From: Merluccius polli
Lineage: Eukaryota > Chordata > Actinopteri > Gadiformes > Merlucciidae
Direction: 5' to 3'
NCBI GenBank assembly: GCA_030340625.1
Contig: JAOPHQ010001139.1
Coordinates: 318,501-382,500 of the forward strand
Length of the DNA: 64,000 bases
The translations under genes were made by a program, and so were the position numbers. This document shows positions 36,530-47,239 of the stretch, in pieces. The notes beneath the pieces are model-generated. The model saw nothing but the letters and a program-made list of their open reading frames with translations. It was not told where the DNA came from and did not search any database. Within the stretch, counting starts at the first letter, position 1; each line of letters starts with the position of its first letter.

Positions 36530-36780
36530 CCACATGTTTAATTGATGCGAGTCATTTTAATTAACATTACTGCATCATCAATCTCCTAAATGAAGTCTGA
36601 TTTAAAAATAAACATCAAGCGTGTTATTATTGTTGCCCCACACTGTCTGGAGGGCATGGGAATTAAACATATTCATGTTTGTTTGTCATTTCCTCGTGAA
36701 AAATGGGCTCCCTGTTGCCGAAAGGGAGTGGCATTTAAATATCACCGAGGGGAGGTGGAAATCACTTGGCGGTGAGCACC
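36530..36780. promoter_or_regulatory. Unique AT-rich block, possible enhancer
   Basis: Repeat-free sequence between microsatellite-rich flanks, with clustered homeodomain-like words (TTAATTGATG, TTTTAATTAACATTA) and ATTTAAATATC. Such islands in cadherin introns are often conserved, but nothing here proves it. Confidence 0.2.
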
Positions 36781-36789
36781 CACACATCA

Positions 36790-37060
36790 CCGCACAGGTG
36801 GAGGAGAGGGGAGGGATGGGGAGGGGAGGAGAGGGAGTGGGGATAGGGATGGGAGGGGGGTGTAAGGAGGAAGTGGTAGGAGCTGGAGGGGATGGGGAGA
36901 GGAGAGGGAGGGATGGGAGGAGGGGCGTAAGGAGGGAGAGGAGAGGGGGCGGATGGGAGGAGGGAGGGAGGGTGGAGAGGGGGAGGAAAGGGAGGGACAG
37001 AAGAAAGGAAGAGAGGTGAGGCGGGGAGGGGTGGGTGGATAGAGGGAGGAGACAGAGGGG
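36790..37060. repeat. Purine-rich GGA/GGGAGG tract
   Basis: Over 250 bases almost free of pyrimidines on the plus strand. Confidence 0.9.
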
Positions 37061-37129
37061 TGTGTGTGTGTGTGTGTCTGTGTGAGACTTTTATTTGTTT
37101 GTCTTTACTGTGGTGATGTCATGAAGTTT

Positions 37130-37360
37130 TAAGCTAGACAGACAGACGTATACAGATAGGTAGGTACTCTAAGCTAAAGTTGGCCAGATATGTTTACATG
37201 GAAAAAATACAGACAGCATATTAGACAGCAGTAAATAGCTGTACAGCTTGTACCTTCCATTAGCTGCAATTATGCTGAGTTATGGTTCAAAACCACTTCC
37301 TGTGCATTTAAGGAAACTCACTGTAGGTTCACAAGCATACTGGTGTTGTACTTTAATGTA
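37130..37360. repeat. Duplicated block, copy 2
   Basis: Contains TAGACAGCAGTAAATAGCTG, CCATTAGCTGCAATTATGCT and a CTTCCTGTGCATTT stretch colinear with 34796-34912, in the same orientation and about 2.4 kb away. Confidence 0.8.
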
Positions 37361-37431
37361 TCATTGATTTAATGAATTGTTTGATTTATCTACCAATGCA
37401 ACGTTTGGCTGTGAATGTGAACGTGTATATT

Positions 37432-37433
<2 letters not shown>

Positions 37434-37477
<44 letters not shown>

Positions 37478-37555
37478 TGTGTGTGTGTGATGCACATACT
37501 TGTGCTGGTGAGTGTATCTGTGTCCATCTTTGTGGTTGTTTTGTGTATGAGTGTA

Positions 37556-37613
<58 letters not shown>
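37434..37613. repeat. Two GT microsatellites
   Basis: GT 37434-37474 and 37559-37613. AGTGTATCTGTGT recurs between them. Confidence 0.97.
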
Positions 37614-37617
<4 letters not shown>

Positions 37618-37879
37618 CATGTGTGTGTCAGGCAATTAATGGCTGTGTGCATGTGTGTTTATGTGTACTGATGAATAGAGAAGATAAAGATAAATTAACT
37701 AAATTGGTCTCGTAGAAAAAAAGCTCCCTAATTGGACGCCTTTGAAGGCCCTAACAAACGGCAGCAGAAGCAGCAGCAGAAGCCTATTGGGCGGTAAAGA
37801 GTAGGTGGGCTAAACTGTGCTTCATATAGACACCAAGAATATCTGTTGCATCCACTTCCTGTTAACTGTTAAGCTGCTT

Positions 37880-37975
37880 GGGGGAGTGGAGGAGAAGGGA
37901 GGGAGAGGGTGGAGAGGGAGATAGGGTGGAACTAGATGGGAGGGAAGGAGGGGGAAGAGAGAGAGACAGAGAGAC

Positions 37976-38006
<31 letters not shown>

Positions 38007-38175
38007 GAGAGAGAGGGGGGGGTGTGTGGTTGGGAGACAGTGAGAGAGGGAGTTGATGGGAGGGAGAGAGGGAGGGAGGGAGGAGAGAGAAAGAGGAAGA
38101 AAGGAAGGAGCGAGGGTAGGGAGGGAGAGAGAAAGGACAGAAGGAAGGAGAGGGACGGATGGAGGGAGCGTGACT
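37880..38175. repeat. Purine-rich GAGACA/GGGAGG tract
   Basis: Almost all G and A on the plus strand, with GAGACA units in the centre. Confidence 0.9.
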
Positions 38176-39174
38176 GAAAATGGCCCAATAGTAAAATAAT
38201 TTTTTTTGTTTTGTTCCTCCCATAAAAAGGCAGTGAAGGTCAAGGTGCTTGGGAACCCAACGTCTCTCTCTCACTGGTGTTGAATCTGGAGAAGGCTTGT
38301 TAACTAATACCTCGCAGTTGAAATCATAAAGACTTCCTCCAATACCACAACTCAATCAGCCTCCTCAGCACTTGTATCTGCTCATAAAAAGCCGCTTGAC
38401 TTGAGTCGCTTGGTGCATTAGCAGGTCTAATAATAAGAGAGTGTTTCGATCCACAGCCCCACCACGAGATGTTTAATTAATATGGGAATCTAACCAAATG
38501 CAATTCTCCTCAAAGGCCGCTTCTCTAACCATCTAAAGGCAAATGCTGCAATAAAACAAACAGTAGAATCGCAACCGCCCAATGAGATCCTGCCAAGATA
38601 CATGTTAAAACATGTTGCACTGTGGATTACCCCTGGAGGCTGTACTTAGATATCTCCAGCTATCCTCCTGCACTATCTTATTGAATTAACAAAAAAGCTA
38701 TAAATCCTGCCTGGTATGCCTTTAAATGGCAGTATGAGCAGTAGAAAAATAAATAAAAACTGTATGAATTGTCATTGAATTTTTCTTGGTAATATTGTTA
38801 TTGTAGGTCAATGTTTTTATGTATTTCCTTGTTTACACTTGGCAGATAACATTGTTGGCAGTTATACTGTACAAGTGATGTTGGCACATTGACCCACACA
38901 AACTGCATTCGTTTCAGAGTATCATCGATGCTAAACGGCACAGATCTGTATCTGTGGATCAACACAAACAAACTCGATGTCGAAAAACCAAAGGAAACTC
39001 CCTCGACTGTGGAGATCGCCTCGGGCTCGCTAATCCATTTAGGTTTGCAATGCGGAGGCTGCATGACATAATATGTGACCCTGGGTGTATCCAGGGAGTG
39101 TGCTGTACTGTATATAGTGTAGGCTACTTTATATAGAAATGTCCCAGAGCGCTCACCCATACTGGGGGGTGTGG

Positions 39175-39320
39175 ACCGAACAACTAGCCCAACGGGAAGA
39201 GCACTCCTCACGTCCCCTAACCGAAAGGGGTCACGGGCGCTGTTCTGCCTCAGCCACATGTCCTGTTGGAGTGCCCTTGAGCAATGCGTTTCGGTGACAA
39301 CCCCCAGTGCTTACGGTTCA
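39175..39320 (+). mobile_element. Degenerate SINE
   Basis: AACTAGCCCAACGGGAAGAG, CCGAAAGGGGTCACGGGCGC and AGTGCCCTTGAGCAATGCG follow the usual SINE order of head, B-box zone and body. Strongly diverged, no tail. Confidence 0.5.
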
Positions 39321-39564
39321 GTTATGAAAGAGTACACAGCCAGTTTGTCTTTGTCTTTGAACGATCTCAAATGGGAGGTTGAGGGAATGGTACGTAAAAA
39401 TGATCTTTTTAAACAATTTTTTCAAAATAATTATTAAAAAAAGATTTTGCAGTGAAAACACACAAAAACACACAAAAACACACCTTATAGACCTCAGCAA
39501 AGGCCCCATCGCAACGTGTAACAGAAAAGAGTTATCGGATATAGCGCAAGTTATCGGATAACAG

Positions 39565-39940
39565 TACGGAGGCGTATTGCTGCCATTGTTTTAACAAGAT
39601 ATTTTCACGTTATTACGACATACTAACTTATCACGTTATAACGTGATAAATAGTATATTGTTATAGGGTGAAACGTTTTACGTTATAGCAATATAAGTTA
39701 TCACGTTATAACCTGATAAATAATATGTTGTTATAACGTTTCACGTTATAACAATATAAGTTATCACGTTATGATGTGATAAATAGTATATTGTTATAAC
39801 GTGATAAGTTTGTATGTCATAATAACGTGAAAATATCTTGTTATAACGTGAAAAACATCTTGTTATAACAATAAACTTTTCACGTTATAACGTGATACTG
39901 ATCCGTTTTTCTTTTTCCGTGGCAGCAATACGCTTCCGTA
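39565..39940. mobile_element. Foldback/palindromic element beside exon 6
   Basis: The ends TACGGAGGCGTATTGCTGCC and GGCAGCAATACGCTTCCGTA pair with one mismatch. A second inverted pair (39593-39623 with 39811-39841) has one mismatch over 31 bases. Between them the 22-base palindrome around CACGTTATAACGTG recurs at 39628, 39698 and 39761 with small changes, separated by AATATAAG/ATAGTATATTG spacers. No clean target duplication is seen, only the shared word TAACA close to each edge. The element ends 50 bases from exon 6. Confidence 0.8.
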
Positions 39941-39990
39941 TAACACAAATAGCGTGAGTTCGGCTCGTGCAAATTCGGTTGGTTACGTAC

Positions 39991-40178
39991 CCTTCGGAGC
40001 ACGATGATGCCCTCTTGGTTGTGTTCGTTGGTGGTGATGTCGAACATAGCTCCTCCGTCTCCCGGCACAATGTTGTACTCTACCTCTGCGTTCTTCCCGA
40101 TGTCCAGGTCGTGGGCCTTGATCCGTCCCACCGCCGAACCGACTGCAGACGACTCCGGGACCCGAAGGTGGAAGAAAC
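39991..40178 (-). CDS. cdh7: cdh7 exon 6 (first half of EC3)
   Basis: 188 bp with acceptor TTTCCTAG|GT and donor AGG|GTACGT. The first two bases complete a Ser codon from exon 5. The peptide begins FFHLRVPESSAVGSAVGRIK, followed by AHDLDIGKNAEVEYNIVPGD and then QEGIIVLRR. PESS carries the EC3 N-terminal Glu, and HDLDIGKNAE is the DxDxGxNA calcium motif with Lys where Glu or Gln is usual. NIVPGDGG is cadherin-7-like. The intron side of the donor is crowded: an inverted-repeat element (39565-39940) begins only 50 bases beyond the exon, and a reversed SINE fragment sits about 30 bases before the acceptor. Confidence 0.95.
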
Positions 40179-40205
40179 CTAGGAAACGCACAACTACTTA
40201 TTCCG

Positions 40206-40352
40206 TTTTTCAAGCAGACATTTTTATTCAAAGCCACTTACAGTGAATTCAGGTCATTCAGGTAGTGGGTAGGGGTTAGACATCTTGCTCAAGGCTGTCT
40301 ACAGATTAGGCTGTGGACATTTGGCGATGGAACCCATTACCTTCTGAATGAA
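40206..40352 (-). mobile_element. SINE fragment, reversed
   Basis: On the minus strand: GGTAATGGGTTCCATCGCC, then GAGCAAGATGTCTAACCC, CACTGTAAGTGGCTTTGAAT and AAAAATGTCTGC. Order and wording match the teleost SINE body and L2-like tail. Confidence 0.65.
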
Positions 40353-41019
40353 AGTCTCTCGTCACTTCACCTTCCCGTCTCCACAAAACGTATATTTCAC
40401 ATTTCTTCCATCCATCTTAATGCTGACTCATCCATCCACCTATGGAAGTCATGTCGGCCGATGCGCAAAGCCTCCGAAGGACTCCCGACGTCCCACATGT
40501 ATCAAAATAGACCAAGGTAATGCTGGCTGTCTGAGGTCAAGCGCAAAGCACCGGCAATAACATTACTCCGTCTGTAGCATGTAAATAATTCAAGGGGAGC
40601 TCAAGTACAATGGTGGCACTATTCTGATTAACTTTCAATACCGACAGACAAAAGGCATGGCGGTCTCTGGATAAGTCCACTAATGTATATAAAAAAAAAG
40701 AAAAGACCCCCGGGTGGAGGATGGAGATTTAGGCAGAAATAAACTACACATTGGTCTCATTCATCACTCCTGACATAAGATAAAAACTCCAACTCACTCT
40801 CACCTTCCTAGCGCTTCCTAGATGGCTGCCTGTTGGGGTGATGGCGTCTGTTCATTGAAAAGCTATTATTTCTCTATTGTCCTCCAGATGGATGTGGTGT
40901 GTGGGTGTGAGTGTGTGTGAGAATGTGTGATTGTGTAAGTGGGTCAGTGTGTGTGTGAGTGAGTCCGTCATCATAAGCATGATTAAATATGTATTTCAGC
41001 GTGTAGAATGAGGCACTGA

Positions 41020-41309
41020 AAGTTGAAAAGAGAGAGACGGGGGGAGAGAGAAATAGAGACGAAGAGAGAGAAAGAGAGAGGGAGGACAGAGATGGTGGAA
41101 ACAAAGACAGATAGCAGGAGGACAAGGAAAGGCGAGGAGAGAGGGCGAGATTTATCGAGGGACGCTGGGCCTGAGACAAGGCAAGAGAAAGAGATAGAGA
41201 GGAAAGGACAGAAGAAGAGAGAGGATGAGATTTAGAAGGGGAGAGAAAGAGATTTACAAAAGTGAGAGGAAGAGGTGGAGAGGGAGGAAGAGAAGGTGAG
41301 AGGAAGACC

Positions 41310-41370
<61 letters not shown>

Positions 41371-41420
41371 AGATAAATGGGAAGAGAGGGAAGAAGAGAT
41401 AGAGGGAGGAGGGAGGATTT
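41020..41420. repeat. Purine-rich tract with GA array
   Basis: Imperfect GAGA/GGAGA DNA with a pure GA array at 41321-41367. Confidence 0.92.
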
Positions 41421-42124
41421 AGGACATGGGAGCGAGAAGGTGATGTGTGCGTGCACTGAAAGCAATATGGAAATGTCCTTTGCCCAGAGCCACAGGAGCT
41501 TTTCCGTCCGCCTATTTACAATCACAAGATGATACACACCTCTTGTGTTGCCTTAACATTCCCCAGGACAAACACCACTGGCGGGGGCGATGGCCTTTTG
41601 TCTGCTTCTCAACTGTTTAGGATATGAAAATGATGTGTGCACAGAGAGAGTAGTAGCGTTTGGGCTGAGTAACCAACAATTTCAGCCGCGGAGGAGTTTA
41701 TACAGGCTCACATGGCAACCGCGCCCGATGAACTGTGTGATATGTTTTTTTAATGTGGTTTAGCAGCCAAGATTAAAATACTGGCTCACTTTTCATTAAA
41801 AAAAAAAAGAAAAATGTAGCCATTTTATGTATAACAAAACAAAGCAAAAACAGAGTTTATTTTAATCAATTCATGAAACAGAAGTTCTCCAAAATAATAG
41901 CCTTGTGTTTTCGATAATGATGCAATAATACAAAACATGATGGAAAGATATGACATAGGCTACCGCTTACTAATAGCCTTTGTTCTGTTGTAATTGCACA
42001 GGCTTTGTTTCCCTATCATAACAAGAACATCAACCCTGTGAAACTCTGTTTCCTGGAACATGCTCCAGTTCTTTCCTCTGGTGTATAATATTTGTTTTAC
42101 CTTCCCCTTTTTAGCCGAAGCTGA

Positions 42125-42270
42125 GGAGTTCAAGCTGGTCGCTTGGCAACTGGAACGGGTCACCGGTTCGATCATTGATGAATCTCTTAAACTTAAAAAG
42201 TCTGGGACCTCTTGAGTAAGGCACCAAACTCGTAATAACTGCTCTCCAATGTCCAAATAGGTCGCCACCA
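42125..42270 (+). mobile_element. SINE fragment
   Basis: TTGGCAACTGGAACGGGTCA followed by CCGGTTCGATCATTG resembles a tRNA-type B-box region. CTTGAGTAAGGCACCAAACTC and AACTGCTCTCCAATG match the body of common teleost SINEs. No tail is visible. Confidence 0.6.
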
Positions 42271-42349
42271 CTGTTAGTGTGTGTGTGTGTGTTTGTGTCC
42301 ATCGATTTGAGGCAAGAGCTATCAAAGAGCTTTAGCATTTCCTAATAGC

Positions 42350-42514
42350 TTTTTTATCCAAAGAGACGCACTACAAATACAGACACGTCATTACCAGCAG
42401 GTCGCCCTCAGAGGCATCTTGCTGAAGGATGCCTCCAGGTAGGCTACGGACATTGGGGAGCAAACCCAATACCTTTCGGCTGGGAGTCGAAAACCCTAAC
42501 CACTAGCCTATGCT
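42350..42514 (-). mobile_element. tRNA-derived SINE, reversed
   Basis: On the minus strand it reads TAGTGGTTAGGGTTTTCGAC, GGTATTGGGTTTGCTCCCC and then CATCCTTCAGCAAGATGCC, ending in CTCTTTGGATAAAAAAG. This is the head, body and L2-like tail order of fish SINEs. Boxes are weakened. Confidence 0.7.
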
Positions 42515-42539
42515 AGCCCTCTAGCCTTTGCTTGGAAAA

Positions 42540-42802
42540 AAGCACTGTATAACAAGACCCCCTAACCCCTTACCTGCTTATTAATGACATACATCTCAAT
42601 TCACTGTAAGCTACTTTGTATAAATGCGTGTGAAAGACGCTTTACAGACATGCAGGAGAACAATACGTTTCTGGTTTCAATCCCCAGTGTCCGCAACCCG
42701 TTTATCGTTATACATCTTTGAGCAAAATGCCTAAACTACTCCTTAATGACATGTTAATTCACTGTATGCCACTTTATACAAAAGTGTCTGCTAAGAAATA
42801 GT
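42540..42802 (+). mobile_element. Two SINE tail fragments in tandem
   Basis: Two similar stretches, one ending CTTTGTATAAATGCGTGTG (near 42630) and the other CTTTATACAAAAGTGTCTGC (near 42790), each preceded by TTAATGACAT and TTCACTGTA. The second also has GGTTTCAATCCCCAG, a decayed B box. Together with the neighbouring copies they form a SINE cluster ending 189 bases from exon 5. Confidence 0.6.
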
Positions 42803-42991
42803 ATGTCCTTTAGTTTAAAAAAGGCACTAAATTTTCAGGCCTTGTACATCACGACTTCACATCGTTAAGAGATAAGATAATCCGTTATTTACGTTGATTT
42901 AGGAACAAAAAAACAAAACAAAAATCCCATGATGCATTCTGATGTACAAGCCCTATACAATGCGTGTGTGTGTGTACGATCAGGCACGTAC

Positions 42992-43159
42992 TTTTGGAGA
43001 AGCGGGGCGGGTTGTCGTTGACGTCGCTGAGGCTGATGTTGACGGTGGTGGTGCCGGCAAGCCCCCCCAGCTGACCCCCCATGTCCTTGGCCTGGATGAG
43101 CACCTGGTACTGCTCCTTCACCTCCCGGTCCATGTTGGGGAGGGCCGTCTTTATCACCC
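42992..43159 (-). CDS. cdh7: cdh7 exon 5 (second half of EC2)
   Basis: 168 bp with acceptor CTCCTCAG|GG and donor AAA|GTACGT. It reads VIKTALPNMDREVKEQY, then VLIQAKDMGGQLGGLAGTTT, and ends in the EC2-EC3 linker DVNDNPPRFSKS. MDRE and DVNDNPP are the calcium-binding motifs. VNIS is a possible N-glycosylation site. The peptide is almost unchanged from remembered mammalian cadherin-7 over this stretch, as expected for the conserved EC2 repeat. A pyrimidine-rich tract of about 500 bases precedes the acceptor in the sense direction, and a short CA repeat follows about 15 bases after the donor. Confidence 0.96.
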
Positions 43160-43181
43160 CTGAGGAGGGGGGGAGGGGGGG

Positions 43182-43218
<37 letters not shown>

Positions 43219-43660
43219 GAGAGAGAGAGAGCGAGAGAGAGAGGGGAGGAATTGACAGGGAAGGGGGAGAAACAAAATCATATCAGAGAAATATCGAGAG
43301 ATAATTAGAATATCAAGAGAGGGCGAAATCGAGAGAGAGAGAGAGAGAGGGCAATATCAAGAGAGAGAGAGAGGGAGAGAGAGAGAGAGAGGGGGAGAGA
43401 GAGAGATTAATAAATATGAAGAGAAATATAATAAGAAAAGACTTCAGCGATATATATTTCTATGCAGAACGGGAAATATGAGAGATACAGCAAGAGAGAG
43501 AGATGACATTATGAAGAAATAGAGAGAGAGACAACAGAAGAGATAGCGAGTGAGAAAAATATATACGGAGGACAGAGTCAAATCGGCAGATAACGAATGA
43601 TATAGCGAATTACTTTCTAGCGGCAGATAGAGAGTCACAGAGAGAGAGCGCGACAGAGAG
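43160..43660. repeat. GA-rich tract before exon 5
   Basis: GA and GGGGGAGAGA-type DNA touching the exon 5 acceptor; CT-rich in the cdh7 sense strand. Confidence 0.92.
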
Positions 43661-44551
43661 GGAAACAAGGTGAACTTCACAAGCCCCTGAGAAGATGATT
43701 GGTGAGAATGTGACCAATCTTCACTGGGCTACTAGGATCTCCACTTAACAACAAGGAGGACCTGGACGAAGAGGGAAGGAGTAGGACGAAAGGAAGGCAA
43801 GCTGGCACACAAGTGACCGTGCGGCCAGGTCTGAAGATGGAGGTCATTTGGAGAAAGGCAGGAGACACTTGACATTCAGCGGGGGACTTTGATGCGTCCA
43901 CATAACGATTCACTGGAGGATCTGAGGGCCCGACATCAGAGAGCGGTGCTACCTAAGATTAATGGACAGGTCAGTGGGAGGTTGCCACGCTCCCAGTGTG
44001 CGTGTGTGTGTAGGTGTGTGTGTGTGTGTGTGTTGTTATGGGTGTGTGGTTTCTGTGTGTGTAGGTAGATGTGTGTTGGTGTGTGTAGCTGCAGGATTGT
44101 GCAATGGTATTTAACATTTCCACCATCACGACACTGTAAAGTAACAAAGTTACAAAATTGCAATAAAAAAAATCCCTCTGCCCACTCCCAAAGAATCATC
44201 ATGTATTCCTCTATATTTTGCATATGGTGGTTTTTCAAGATCAGTGAAAGACCAGGCTGTGGCGCCGCCCCGCACCCCCACTGTGAAGCTTTAATCCAGT
44301 TAAAAAATCTGACTCCCCAAGGACTGCCTTTAACATTTTTAAACACAATCACAGCACACGCTCCCAGACCCTCAAGGGAGACGAGTAGCAGAGAGCTAAA
44401 TCCGAGTCCGAATCTGCCCCTCGTTGCGATGCGCATCAACCTATTTTTACACGCCTCAAACCGGCACAGGGCTTGCAAGAGAACGTCAAATTCACAGGTT
44501 AGGACTGCTGCTTAACGCTAGTGCACTAACCACGTAGGCAGTGCTATCTGT

Positions 44552-44660
44552 GATGAGATGAGATGTACATCATTAAAGGAAATTCGGGATGGACATGTAA
44601 CCCAAAGGTCCACATGTCCATCCCGACATTCCTTTAATGATGTGTACATCTCATCTCATC
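44552..44660. repeat. Long hairpin, 47-49 bp stem
   Basis: GATGAGATGAGATGTACATC (44552 on) through GGATGGACATGT (44598) is complementary to 44612-44660, with only a couple of mismatches or small gaps and a 13-base loop. It sits just upstream of a LINE 3' fragment. It may be a small foldback element or an inverted duplication made during retrotransposition. Confidence 0.88.
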
Positions 44661-44679
44661 TTTTCATATTCCCTCTCTA

Positions 44680-44913
44680 TAGGAGACATTTTCTGCCTGC
44701 TGCAATAAGACTTTACAACGTCTCCTCCGGCTGGCTCGACCGGTGTGCCCAGAGTCAGACTGGGAATGCTAATATGTTAGCATGCTATCCTTACCGTTCA
44801 TTTTCCAATTGCACATTAACACTTTATAAGTTTTTTTTGCACTGTAATAGCTTTTGGTTTCCATTTTAGGTCAGCTAACTTGTATTTAAATGTAATAATA
44901 TTATATCACTTAC

Positions 44914-44945
<32 letters not shown>

Positions 44946-45065
44946 AATTGTGCTGTAGGCTATCTGCTAAATCTGCTGTAACGTCCTTAAATTCCCCTCG
45001 TGGATGAAGTAACTATCTAACTTTTATATCTATCTACCTTTCTACCCACCTTCCCCCTTAAATGT
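44680..45065 (+). mobile_element. LINE 3' end fragment
   Basis: The frame around 44683-44745 reads RRHFLPAAIRLYNVSSG, like the last residues of fish non-LTR retrotransposon ORF2 proteins. It is followed by an ATT array (44920-44943) and CTTAAATTCCCCTCGTGGAT, reminiscent of the TTTCCCCTCGGGGAT 3' tails of these elements, and then a TATCTATCTACC-type end. Only the extreme 3' part is present. Exact family not determined. Confidence 0.55.
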
Positions 45066-45378
45066 CCATAAAGAAAATAAAAATATGAATACATTGTGAT
45101 TCAGGTTAATGTGCGGTGTGCCCTGCTGCTTTCCATTGGACAGCTACTGCTAATGGCCCCTGTGCTGGACCTTCAATGGTCTTTCCACCCACACTGAGGG
45201 CTGCCAGCACCTATGGAGGTCGACCATTAAGTGACCATTATGTGATTCACAGTGCAACACCTTTTTGTTACCTAAACAGTGCACTTTTACTCGTTGTGAG
45301 TTAGTCTACTTTTTGTCCAATTTAGACCTCAATATGTAACCTTGTGTTTAGGTAGTGTGTGTGTATATGTGTGTGTGT

Positions 45379-45411
<33 letters not shown>

Positions 45412-46199
45412 AGTTTTTGTGTCCGTTTGTGTGTTGGTTTTCAAATTAATTTAAAGATGTATTTGCATGTGTGTATGTTCTGCCGTTTCGGTTTTGAAAG
45501 GCATTTCAAGTATCTGACCTTAATGTGCATCCTCACCTTAGATATGTTGATGAGATAGTGTGTGTGTGTGTGTGTGTGTCCTGATTGGGTTTAATGGTTT
45601 TTGGAAGTCATTTCAACATTCAGTTTGTTGTGCAATATTAACACGCACGCATGTGTGTGTATGTGTGTTTACTTCAAAGCTAAACCCCCCCGTAACGGTC
45701 TAAATGAGGCCCAGATCACGTTGAGACGTCTTATGTCGTGTCATTAGGAAGACGCATGGACGTCGGCGGCCCCCACAGGAGCGACCCCTGAAGGTCAGCA
45801 CCGCCACCGCTGGCTGTGAGGCTGCGAGGCTGCAGTCTGGTCCTGAGGCTCCGTGCTGCTGCATAAAGACGGCACGAATTCACCTGGCATTTAGGACACC
45901 GTGCCAAACATAATCACATCCAACAGGGGAAAGTGGGGGGTGGGAGGATGGAGCATGAAGGGAAGAAAGTGGTCCTGTGTAGTTTGACTGGTAAGTATGA
46001 GTATAATGCGAACACAGCCAGAGTCAAGGGGTCCGCTTCCCAATGGGGGCCCAACCCTCCCATGCAGAGAATGAATGCTCTCACGCACTTGTAAGACTCT
46101 TGGGGGAGGACTAAATGTGTCGACTAAATGGCATACTTCTAGTTTTGTTCTATGTATAGATCTATATTATTTCTGTATATCTTATTGTTTGTATACATT

Positions 46200-46324
<125 letters not shown>

Positions 46325-46409
46325 CATATATACACATTTAAAAAACAAAACTGAGAAGAACAACAAATACTGTACTACTTTCTCATGAGTTTTCTGCCGC
46401 ACACCTTAC

Positions 46410-46529
46410 CTGTTTTTGGGTCGACGGAGAAGTAGGGCTGTCCGTGGAGGATACTGTAGACGACTCGGGCACTGTTCCCGTACGTGGGGTCGTCCGCGTC
46501 CGTCGCCGTCACTTGAGTCACATACGTCC
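46410..46529 (-). CDS. cdh7: cdh7 exon 4 (first half of EC2)
   Basis: 120 bp, the standard size for this exon in classical type II cadherins. Acceptor is CCACAG|GG and donor CAG|GTAAGG. It encodes TYVTQVTATDADDPTYGNSA, RVVYSILHGQPYF and SVDPKT, with split Gly codons at both ends. TDADDPTYGNSA is the EC2 calcium-binding and turn motif shared by nearly all type II cadherins, so this exon alone does not identify the paralogue. His in ILHGQPYF stands where Gln or Glu is usual. Confidence 0.95.
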
Positions 46530-47239
46530 CTGTGGTAAGATGGAGGACGCCGAGGGATTAGTATAACCTGCTTTGGTTGTTCCCTAGAAAGGAGTGCATG
46601 CGTAAGCATACTGTTTGGGTGGAATTTTAAATAGCTGTTTTTTTGTGTGTGGGTTAGATGTGTGACTACATGTGTGTCTATCCTAAAATATGTCTTTATG
46701 TGTGTTTGCATGTGTTAGCTCGTATAATTAATTGTGTGCACTCGTATGCGTCTGTGTGTGTGCATGTGTGTGTGTGTGTTTGTGTTTGTGTTTGCTTCCA
46801 GACTTGTTTAAAAACTAAGTGTCGCCCCATATATAGGCCTATATATATATTGGCTATATAGACTATATATAGCAGTGCATTTTAAGTCTCCAAACAACAA
46901 GTGGTACAACAGCGACTTTGGTGTATGTATGAATGGCCCTTCAGGCACCATCATTTAGCAATGCCACCATTAAGAAAATAAAGAGCGGCGGCACAACCGG
47001 GGAGAACAAGATGGCACCCGTCCAGGTGACTAGTGGTAACCAGGACGGGGTAATTACCTGCTGGAAGTATTGCTCATCCTCATTTAAATAGCTGGCACTC
47101 AATACTACATCACATTAGCACATTCCACATTCACCAGTTATTGGCTTTTTTCTTTCCGCCACAGGCTACAATGCAAGGGTTCGCTAACTGGTAGGTATTG
47201 CAAATGAGTTCACCATGCTAGCTAGGCTTTTCTTGTGAA

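Larger units (their letters stand above)
17209..39990 (-). other. Intron 6 of cdh7 (22.8 kb)
   Basis: The largest complete intron. It carries hAT-type insertions at 19639-20473, 24880-26099 (with a nested copy), 26115-26839, 27964-28410 and 29667-31706, several microsatellites, a duplicated block (34505-34930 and 37130-37360), long purine tracts (36790-37060, 37880-38175) and an inverted-repeat element near its 5' end (39565-39940). Segments 18030-19050 and 22100-22400 are relatively CpG-rich, but no promoter or exon can be shown there. Segments 20490-21480, 28420-29640, 31720-32030 and 38180-38900 show nothing recognisable apart from short simple repeats. Confidence 0.9.
40179..42991 (-). 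other. Intron 5 of cdh7 (2.8 kb)
   Basis: Contains a reversed SINE (40206-40352), a long purine-rich belt with a GA array (41020-41420) and a cluster of three SINE-derived blocks (42125-42802). The remaining sequence, 40360-40870 and 41430-42110, has no recognisable feature. Confidence 0.88.
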
